Positions 55,951 to 64,000 of a stretch of 64,000 nucleotides of DNA are shown one piece after another. Each line of letters opens with the position of its first letter. Position 1 is the first letter of the stretch. Where the stretch lies: assembly GCF_028640845.1 (NCBI RefSeq), contig NC_080541.1, positions 33,633,935 through 33,697,934 of the forward strand. Reading direction: 5' to 3'. The DNA comes from Ahaetulla prasina. Lineage: Eukaryota > Chordata > Lepidosauria > Squamata > Colubridae. The translations under genes and the position numbers were made by a program. Below the pieces are notes generated by a model that was not told the DNA's origin, did no database searches, and saw only the letters and a program-made list of their open reading frames with translations.

Positions 55951-58839
55951 CTAAGGGCTCGCTATAGGGGAGCAGAGTTCCAGCCAGCAAGAGCGCAGCT
56001 GGTTGAGGGCTAGTGAGGCATGCAGAATGTGGGGTCAAAGGGACTGTCAGTGTAAAGCAGCCGATTGCCTTCTTGTCTAGTGGACATTTCACTATAATGT
56101 CCCTCAGCAGTTGCTTTCCAGCTGTGTAAGAATGGTTGAGAATTATATATGGCCCAATGTTGGTAGAACTTAGAAGAGGATGGTTTACTTTCATTTCGGG
56201 CACAAGTTTGGCCAGAATTTTATATTGCAGATAAATATTGTATTGCAGTTTAAACCATGTCTTGCTTTAGTTGGCATCTTTATGGGTGAGCCCTGTTGCA
56301 AAGCTGCCAAGAGTTTTGTGATATTTCAAAAAAGGACACTTTATTGTGTATATGTTATCGAGACCACGAATTTCCAACTAAGTAAGGTGGTATATTTGCA
56401 TTACCCTGCAAACAGGTACTGTGCATAGCATCTTAGTTGCAAATTATGATTTTCAAAGGATATTAAATGCAGAAAGTATAAACATTGAAAATCTTACTGC
56501 AAAGGCCATTCATACACGGAGCATGGCAGAGGTATCAAAGATGTAGATGAAGTGATTAACAAATGCACTATGATGAAAAGTCTTGGTTTCTATTTGGATA
56601 TTTTCTTTTTATTAAATGTATAGACTTTAACTGGACAGCTTACAACTTAAAACCAAGTGATTAAAAGAAAAATACAAAAGACCAGAAGCACAAAGTGAAT
56701 ACTTTTTTTGGAGGGTTGTTTTTTGTCCCTTTAAGTTAGCATTAACTCTTGGAGACTGCCTGGATAAGACCCTGCAGTTTTCTTGACAAGATTTCAGAAA
56801 TGGCTTGCCATTGCCTGCTTCCTAGGGCTGAGAGAGAGTGACTGGCCTAAGACCACATAGCAGGCTTCATGCCTAAGGCAGGACTGGAACTCATGGTCTC
56901 CTAGTTTTTAAGCTGATGTCTTAATCACTATATCAGACTGGGCTTTCTATATACTGTATTGTATACAATGCAAATAAAACTAAACAAAAAAGGGGTTCCA
57001 CAATTGTCATGACCTCAAGATCTAAGAGCACAACAGGATCTTCAAAACTTTTCTGAATTACATAAGGCTGGAACACAGAGCCACACAAATCATGATAATG
57101 ATTACTTATGTTATAAATGAAACAGAATATGGAGAACAAGAGGCACTGATAAAATATGGAATCATGACAGAAATAAATGAAATAGGGTGTGGACAATTCC
57201 CTGAGACTAGTTATGGGTCAGTGGCTGAGACACTAAGCTTGTCGATCAAAAGATCAGCAGTTCAGCAATTCAAATCCCTAGTGCCTTGTAACAGGGTGAG
57301 CTCCTGTTACTTGTCCCAGCTTCTGTCAACCTAGCAGTTCAAAAGCACGTAAAAAATGCAAGTAGAAAAATAGGGACCACCTTTGGTGGGAAGGTGTGCC
57401 TTTGGTGTTTAATCATGCTGGCCACATGACCACAGAGATGTCTTTGGACAGTGCTGGCTCTTCGGCTTTGAAATGGAGATGAGCACCACCCAATGACTAG
57501 CACATATGTGTGAGGGGAACCTTTACCTTTACCTCATTCCCGGAGACTAGTTATAATTAATGAGGCATATAGGGCTTTACTTCTAAACTTAGTTACTTGA
57601 AACTGAGTTTTTAAAATCCCATATGATTACACCCAAACAAACATGTTACACCAAAACAACTATTACAAAGACTATGTATGTCAAAGCAAGATTGAGGAAC
57701 ACCAGAAGAACATGAAATATAACACTGTCTCAACCTGGGGCTCTTTATGTTGGATTTCAGCTCTTCTAATTTTAATTAAAATAAATAATTATGAGAGCCA
57801 ATTTGGTGCAGTAGTTAAAACACAAGGCTAAAAAGTCATGGACTATGAGTGCTAGTCTTACCTAAGGCATAAAACCAAATGGAGTGAAATTGGACCAGTC
57901 ATATACACTCAACCCTAGGAATGAGGCAATGGCAAACTACTTCCAAAAAGTTGCTAAGAAAACTGCAGGGACTAGTCCACTCATGTGTCAGGAGCCAACT
58001 CTGACTTGAAGTTCAACAAAGCAGCAATGGATGAACAATCCTGATAGAGCTACTATATCCATATTAGAAAAATATAGAAAAGTTGGGCTGACAATAATCC
58101 AAGGTTATGGATACTTTAGAGACAAATTGTACCTATATCATTAGTGCAATTTGTCTCTAAATATAGAGATTTATTATAATGAAATATGACTGGAGTAAGT
58201 TTGTGTCAACTTTATTAAAATGCTGCCAGTAATCCCAAGTAGAAATAAACTCTGTTTAAATGCACCTAACATTAAACTATTGCTGACAGTAATCTTACTT
58301 AGAGGTCAAAATATATTAGGAATGCTAGAGGGCTTGAGCTATTTGAAACCAAACTCCATTCAATTTTAGATATTTTAAGATGTTATCTTAGTTTGCTGCA
58401 GTAAAAGCAGCAGTTGGAACAAAAAGAGCTATAATAGCTGCCCAAGGCATTTGAAATTGAGAAGTGGAGTGGGTGGCCATTGTATGTACAGGGCAGCAAT
58501 AGCCCTGTATTCAGTAGATTTAACAAACTGCAGATCTGATACACAAATTCTAGTGAATCTAGTAGGACTTAGTTTGGAATAAGCACACATGACATTTGCT
58601 TTTAAAAGTCATCCTTGAGGTACAAGTGCCATTCAACTCAGCAGGTCTCCCTACTGAGCAACTAGGGATTGAATGTTAAATACCTGCAGTCTTCTAAATC
58701 TAGTTGATACACTGAATCATAAACTAGCTAACCACAGGTTAATCTTATGTATTGTGTAAATATAGCAGGTGGTTAATTTGTTTTCCAGTGAGCTCTATTC
58801 CAGTTAATTAAGTCCTCTCTCTCTTTATCCGAAGGTACA
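55951..58839. other. Intergenic sequence upstream of ESRP1
   Basis: This AT-rich sequence contains a tRNA-type SINE (56725-56945, minus), a Sauria-type SINE (57190-57535) and another SINE (57795-58020). An inverted repeat (GAGACAAATTG... with ...CAATTTGTCTC) lies at about 58120-58160. No exon was recognised. Confidence 0.5.
57190..57535 (+). mobile_element. Sauria-type SINE
   Basis: The tRNA-like head (ACTAAGCTTGTCGATCAAAA) and shared body (CAACCTAGCAGTTCAAAAGC) are followed by the GGGGAACCTTTACCTTTACC tail. Internal deletions are present. Confidence 0.87.
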
Positions 58840-60200
58840 GCCCAGGTTCCTTCCAGAGAACCCCATTGGCGGCCCTCCTCCACCTTATTTCGAAATCAAA
58901 TGTTAAAATAGGATCACCTGACAAAGCTGAAAGACAGCAGCGCGATCACGCCGGGACACAGCAAAGGTTGCTCTTAAAATAGTAAAAGTTGTATTGTTTA
59001 AACCTAGTTATTTGAATTCTTAGCATGACATTGAATTACCAAAAGAACATCAGATTCGCTCCAAATAGGTTGGCTAACTCAAAATTCAGCCAAGAAGCCG
59101 AGCGGGCGACAGCTCGGTCTTTTGGACGGTGTCAAACTTGGGAGGGGAAAGCCTTCAAGCGCGCGAGTTTGCGGAGGAAGCACCCGTCAAGCAACAGAAG
59201 AACCGGTCCAATCAGGGAAAGAAAAGTCAATCTCTGAAGGGCGCATCTTCGCGCGGTAGGTTTTGATTTGTCTTCGCTTTCTTCATTCAAGGCGCCGCCC
59301 TCTCCTTTTCCCCAGGTGAACAAGGCAGGCCCTGGCGAATGCAAATTCCGGAGCGTAAAGCCTCGGAGTGGGTGGGAACCAGCCTTTCTCCAACCAACCC
59401 TCAACTTTGATCTTTAATATATTCTCCAGCAGTGGGAGAGGCTGGCGAGGGTTAGGGTTGATATGTATTGGACGCCAGCCTGGAGAAGGGCTGCCTTCCA
59501 AGCAACTTCGTTTGATCAATGTTTTCGTTTGGCTGCGACTTGTGCGCGGAAGCTCCAGAGTGGTGGAATTAATCGTTTTGCCTTAAGGGTTCCGCAACCA
59601 ATGTTGGGCAGAGGAGCAGGTCACAAATCCATCTACAATGAGCTGCTCTTTTTTTTTTTTGGTCCAACGTCTCGCTGTGCCTGCGCTTGGCAAGAAAGAC
59701 CTCCGCACCCGCGATAGAACCTGAGGCAGCCGAAAACATGTGGCTGAACGGCAGCTTAGCTGCAGGACTAGGCGGTCAAGTTTCGGAGGCTTGAAGCCCC
59801 GCCAATCACCTCCTCCTTGCAGAGCAAATCGTTGCAAGAAGCGGCCAATCGTTCCACAGCGCCTCTTGCTTTGGAAGGGGCGGAGACTCTCGCTCGCTCC
59901 GCCCTCCTCAGGGTGAAAGAAGCAGCTCTTCCCGGCTGATTGCCTGCCTGCCATTCATGAAAGCGGTAAAAAATCTTTTCAATCGAGCTTCTGGAGTCTG
60001 CGCAGGGGCTCCCCTCTCCGCAGGTTGCTGCTACTCCCGACGCTGCTACCTCTGCTCCGGGAGTAGCAGGGTAAAGAAACGGAACAGAGAGATAAGACGG
60101 CTGTCCCCTAAGCGCGTTGCCCTGATTGTTGCGGGAAAGTCTACAGAATACAGTAAAAAAGGGATCGCAGAAGATTTGAGTAGGTTTGTGGACTGATTTT
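58840..60200. other. Second CpG-rich block between ESRP1 and VIRMA, no gene recognised
   Basis: This GC- and CpG-rich stretch lies 2.4-3.7 kb upstream of VIRMA. Open frames exist (for example 59957-60196) but show no recognisable domain. A perfect inverted repeat, CTGCTACTCCCG and CGGGAGTAGCAG, lies at about 60026-60069. It could be a distal promoter or the start of a non-coding RNA. Confidence 0.4.
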
Positions 60201-60261
60201 AAGAAGATTTAAAGGATTTCTGTCAAGATTTAAGAGGATTTCTGTCTACCCGGCTCGCTTT

Positions 60262-60530
60262 TTGTTTTTTGCAACAGCTATTACTTGCATTTTTACCGGC
60301 CACTTAATGAGAAGGAAGGACTCACTGGAGAAGAGCCTAATGCTGGGAACGGTTGTGGGCAAAAGAAGAAGATGGCAGAGAACGAGGTGGCTGGATGGAG
60401 TCACTGAAGCAATCAGTGTGAGCTTAAATGGTCTCCAGGGGATGGTAGAGGACAGGGAGGCCTGGAGGAAAGTTGTCCATGGGGTCACGATGGGTTGGAC
60501 ACAATTTCTCAACTAACAACAACATTACCG
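60262..60530 (+). mobile_element. BovB (RTE) LINE 3' end
   Basis: The frame 60262-60516 ends KRRRWQRTRWLDGVTEAISV and VEDREAWRKVVHGVTMGWTQ, the C-terminal signature of BovB reverse transcriptase, then an AACAAC tail. It is 5'-truncated. Confidence 0.75.
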
Positions 60531-61456
60531 ATAATACAATGAATTGGAGTTAAACAAGAATGCTTCCCCAGCCTGTTGCTCTCCGCTGGACTTCAACTTC
60601 CGAATCTCTTGCCCATACAACCATTAGCCTAACTAGGGATTTTTAGAGTTAGTTCAACATCTGGAAGGTACCAGGTTGAGAAAAGATTGCATAGGCGATA
60701 GCTCCAGTTTGCATTTTATGTTTAAGGTCAGAACAATGGTATGGTACCGGTTCAAAATTTCTAGGAACCATCTGGCTCCAAGAAGCATTTTGATGGCTGT
60801 TCAGTTTGACAACTGCTTTTTGTGGTTTGTTTACAAAATGTCCAGATTCTAGTGAAGAAAACAACACATCTGCCTAGCTCTGCATGTGGGCGGAATGGGA
60901 AAATCTAAATGCAGAAAACCTTTTTATGTATTATATTTTTTTCTTCATTTTTTCCTCAGAGGCATTCCAAATGACTTGGCTTACAAAATTGCCCCCTTTT
61001 TATTCAGTTCTAAGAGTTTAGAAAATTTTCTGTGTGTGCGGAGTGCCTTACAGGACATTTGGAGATGTTAACTTAGTTAAGACTCGATTAAGAGGAAGTA
61101 CAATAAATCAGAATAGATCCTTTACTGTACTGAGAAGTCCTCTGCGCATTTCTGCAGAGAATACAGTTGTCAAAACTCCTCTCTGGTCATCCTAAATCGA
61201 CTCACGAAGACGACCATCGGCCTTTTTGCAAGCTGATATAAGGGGAAATATATTTCCTTATTGCCACGGTTTACTGTGTAGATGTTACCACTGGCTTTAA
61301 AAGTCCTGGTATCTAAATTACTTTTCAGACTTTACATGGAATCTAACTATTTTTATATCCTATTCGGGATGTTATGCTGGCTGTTAAGTGCTCAGTGAAC
61401 AGAAACACATCACCAGTCAGAATCCCCAAAGGATATGTGATATTCATAGAACAGCT
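60531..61456. other. Intergenic, nothing recognised
   Basis: This AT-rich sequence between the BovB end and a hAT-type element has no exon or regulatory motif that I can support. Confidence 0.45.
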
Positions 61457-61701
61457 CAGTGGCGAAATTCAATTTTTTTTTACTACCGGTTCAGTGGGCA
61501 TGGCTTGGTAGGCATGGCGGGGGAAAGGATACTGCAAAATCCCCATTCCCTCCTCACTCCTGGGGGATGGATATTGCAAATTTTCATTCCCACCCTACTC
61601 TGGGGCCAGTCAGAGGTGGTATTTGCCGGTTCTCCGAACTACTCAAAATTTCCGCTACTGGTTCTCCAGAACCTGTTAGAAGCTGCTGGATTTCATCCCT
61701 G
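61457..61701. mobile_element. hAT-type element, 245 bp (CAGGGGTGAAAT family)
   Basis: The ends are CAGTGGCGAAATTC and GGATTTCATCCCTG. The flanks GAACAGCT (61449-61456) and GACCAGCT (61702-61709) match at 7 of 8. Confidence 0.8.
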
Positions 61702-62310
61702 GACCAGCTTCTACTAAACCCAGTGCCTGAAATTTATTTTCAAGATCAACGGATTTTGACACTAAAGTGGTTTTAAAAATAGTACTCATGTGAATCATAG
61801 AAAAAAATTGGTTAGTCAGCATCTTTTCCTAAGAATGCATTTTTTATTAAACAGATAGCCACGTTCGTGAGCTTACGGCTCACTTCATCCAATACAGAGT
61901 GGAGCCCGGTGTCTTTTCATAAAATGTCTTAATCAGAAAAGGTGCCATCAGCTTCATTCTGTGTATTTAAAGAATGGCTTTTTCTCAGTTCGATGCTCGT
62001 TTATTCATCCAGAGCCCCCTCACTGCTCATTTGCACAGAATCCCAGTTAGATATACCTGAATGAAGGCACTCTGAATCTCAGAAGTTACTTTATTATATG
62101 CGCTGCTTATTTTCAAATGCACCTGCCTTATAAATTCATCCCCACTCCTTGCAGGCTTGCTAAAAAAAAATAATCTAAAAGCAACTCACACGTGGAACCA
62201 ATCCTAGGCAAATAATACTATGTACATGTATTTTAACAACCTCGTCGACCCGTCCGTTCGCTGTCAAACTCGAGATGTTATATAGCAGGAGAGCTGCTAT
62301 TGGTCTATGG
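61702..62310. other. Intergenic, VIRMA 5' flank
   Basis: No feature was recognised apart from a short A-run at about 62162-62171. Confidence 0.45.
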
Positions 62311-62392
62311 CAGGAATCTCCAACCTTGGAAACTTTAAGCCTGGCGGACTTCAACTCCCAGAATTCCTCAGTTAGCAAAGCAAAGACCCCTG
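62311..62392. mobile_element. 82-bp hAT-type MITE with perfect TSD, 190 bp upstream of VIRMA
   Basis: CAGGAATCTCCAACCTTGG ... AAAGACCCCTG is flanked by GTCTATGG at 62303-62310 and 62393-62400. Confidence 0.9.
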
Positions 62393-62529
62393 GTCTATGG
62401 CACCTTAAAAAGAAATTCAAAAAAATGCCCGCCATCCTGATTTTTAACCTCCGAGCATGGGTGTTTATACAGACAAAAGAGATGGGCAAAGGCAGCTATG
62501 CAAACCACATGCCAAACCACCCCCATTTT

Positions 62530-62590
62530 TTTGCCCCGGAAGTGCTCGTCATCGAAAGTTCGATGCTTCCGCCGACGCAAGATGGCGGCG
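62530..62590 (+). promoter_or_regulatory. VIRMA core promoter motifs: ETS site, small palindrome, YY1 site over the ATG
   Basis: CCGGAAGTG (62536-62544) is a consensus ETS/GABP site. A perfect 16-bp palindrome, CATCGAAAGTTCGATG with a 2-bp centre, lies at 62551-62566. CAAGATGGCGGC (62578-62589) matches the YY1 consensus and includes the start codon. This set is typical of TATA-less housekeeping promoters with a very short 5' UTR (inference). Confidence 0.6.
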
Positions 62591-62644
62591 GATGCAACAA
62601 CGGAGCTGCTTTTTTTGGACACTTTCAAACACCAGAGCACTGAG
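62582..62644 (+). CDS. VIRMA: VIRMA coding exon 1 (virilizer-like m6A methyltransferase-associated protein), gene continues off the window
   Basis: VIRMA (KIAA1429) is the large scaffold of the METTL3/METTL14/WTAP m6A writer complex and directs methylation to 3' UTRs and stop-codon regions (family knowledge). Twenty-one codons run from ATG at 62582 to Glu, with donor GAG|GTAACG in phase 0. The core ELLFLDTFKH matches the human N-terminus, and the exon ends at the same place (human ...PSAE). No exon 2 was found before position 64000. The gene is divergent from ESRP1, as in human 8q22. The start was chosen by homology; the ATG also sits inside a YY1-type motif. Confidence 0.93.
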
Positions 62645-64000
62645 GTAACGGAGGCAATGTGGGTCTTTCCATCCCACCCCCCTCCAATCCCCCCCCGCCC
62701 CCAGCCTTCCAGATAGGATGGAATTGGGTTCTGAGAGAAGATGTTCATTATCAGGCGGGGATTAATGGGCTCTTAAGTTCAGAGCTCCTTCTGCAGCCTC
62801 CACAAAGGAAATCAGCTTCACGTAACGGTAGCGATAGTTTTTTTTGTTGTATATATATATACAAGTCGATCTGGTTGAGGCTTAGGTGTGCGGCCGTGTG
62901 TAGATATTGAAAGGACGTTACAATATGATGGATATTTCAATTTTTTGCCGTTTTAGCATAATCTCCTCCCCCCAAGCTTATCTTTGAATCGAAATATGAG
63001 CCTCCCGATTATAGATCATAGCGATATAAATTCCTGTTCCTATCTCTCCCCCAGTAAAGCTTTGAAGGGCGAAATGCCGATATATGACTAATTCAGTTAA
63101 ATAACGACAGCAATAAAATCATCCTGTATTAATCAACATTTAAAAACATGTAGCTTTCTTAAATTCATTATAAAGATAAAGGAAATCATGGGATTCATCG
63201 AAATGCTGTATAGACAGTAAGCAAAAATAAATCAAGTATCTTTGAATATAAATTTCTCTACATAACAATCATTAGATTTGTGTGCTATTTGATTTCTAAG
63301 ATATTGACGTGCAGGTGGTATACTGCTTTATGTGAAATTAGTGTGGATTATATACATGCATGCAGCTTTGGAGTTCTGTTTTCTTGATATAAGAACTTAA
63401 TTTAAAATTTATGCTAGGAGATAGGTAAAAGGAACCTTTTGCCCAATGTTAGGTGCTTAGATTATTTTGGATACTGTAGTAAAAATGTATCGGGAGAATG
63501 CCAGCCCCTGTGGTTTTAATATGCTTTTTGCCCATATCTAGCAAATGAAGGGCATGTTGATTTTTTTTATTATGTTATTTTAGTACATTTCAGTATAAGT
63601 TGTAAAACTTCATTAGTTTATTTGATCTCAGTTTTAAAAAGGACATGAAATATATTGAAATGGGGAAAGAGCAATTTATGTCAAAGACTGTGAGGGATCT
63701 GGAAAGCAAACCAAATAAGGAATGGTTAAATGATTTGGGATCATTTAGTCCATATCAGAAAGGTGTCACATGAAGAGGACTTATTCTTTATTGGTAGGAG
63801 CAGAACCAGTGGGTCAAAACTGATTCAGGCCATAGGTTCAGGATAGGCATAAGAAAGTCTGTAAATGGAGGTCAGATAGTCATCTATAAAACATGCAATA
63901 ATGAATCCTGTATTGAGCAGGAGGTTAGGCTAAATATCCTCTAAGATCTTCCAATTAAATGATTCAATCTGATTATTACTAGATTGTTAAAATAGTATCC
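62645..64000 (+). other. VIRMA intron 1 (start)
   Basis: This stretch begins with GTAACG. It contains a short (TA)n at about 62852-62860, then AT-rich sequence. A degraded CR1-like fragment occupies about 63740-63975. No exon resembling VIRMA exon 2 (QSSHIDVVRF-like) was seen. Confidence 0.6.

Noticed and set aside
59957..60196. 79-aa frame MKAVKNLFNRASG... in a CpG-rich block
   Set aside because: No recognisable domain. GC-rich DNA readily gives open frames of this size. Kept only as a CpG-rich block.

Overview
This is eukaryotic, squamate and almost certainly snake genomic DNA. It holds multi-exon genes with canonical GT/AG introns and a dense load of squamate repeats: Sauria-type SINEs, a BovB 3' end, CR1 LINEs, and the CR1-like LINE whose tail is an (ATTCT)n, i.e. 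(AATAG)n, microsatellite, a signature described for snakes. There is no prokaryotic or organellar content.

Two protein-coding genes are visible, head to head. ESRP1 (epithelial splicing regulatory protein 1) fills most of the window on the minus strand. Its start codon is at 55432 and its last coding exon is at 12312-12238. I placed thirteen coding exons with exact splice sites, and every junction phase agrees. Together they give 1,781 bp. Two exons expected from mammalian ESRP1 were not found: exon 3 (about 114 bp, expected between 41164 and 54153) and exon 14 (about 151 bp, expected between 12313 and 14307). Adding these two expected lengths gives 2,046 bp, the length of human ESRP1. VIRMA (virilizer-like, m6A writer complex) begins on the plus strand at 62582. 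Only its first coding exon (62582-62644) is in the window. The ESRP1-VIRMA neighbourhood matches the human 8q22 order, but the start codons here are only about 7.1 kb apart.

Layout. 1-1910: decayed L1 ORF1 and probable 5' UTR, minus strand. 1911-12200: ESRP1 3' flank or UTR, mostly repeats, with a fairly repeat-free block at about 7765-8900 that may hold a final 3' UTR exon. 12208-55432: ESRP1 exons and introns. The introns contain hAT-type palindromic MITEs with 8-bp target duplications, Snake1-like LINEs, three separate tandem segmental duplications (about 656, 1,323 nested with 799, and 1,159 bp), a probable Penelope-like inverted cluster at 30.7-31.9 kb and long (TA)n/(CA)n arrays. 53.9-55.9 kb: CpG-rich ESRP1 promoter and first exons. 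58.85-60.2 kb: a second CpG-rich block with no recognised gene. 60.26-60.52 kb: BovB 3' end. 62.5-62.65 kb: VIRMA promoter and exon 1, with an ETS site and a YY1-type motif over the start codon. 62.65-64 kb: VIRMA intron 1.

The two genes both act in RNA processing (epithelial alternative splicing and m6A deposition), but nothing in the sequence shows joint regulation. The points most worth checking are the two missing ESRP1 exons, a final ESRP1 exon that is open in two frames, a conserved tandem splice donor, two hAT elements stacked on one 8-bp target, and tandem duplications with A-rich break points. All calls come from reading the sequence. No alignment or database search was run.
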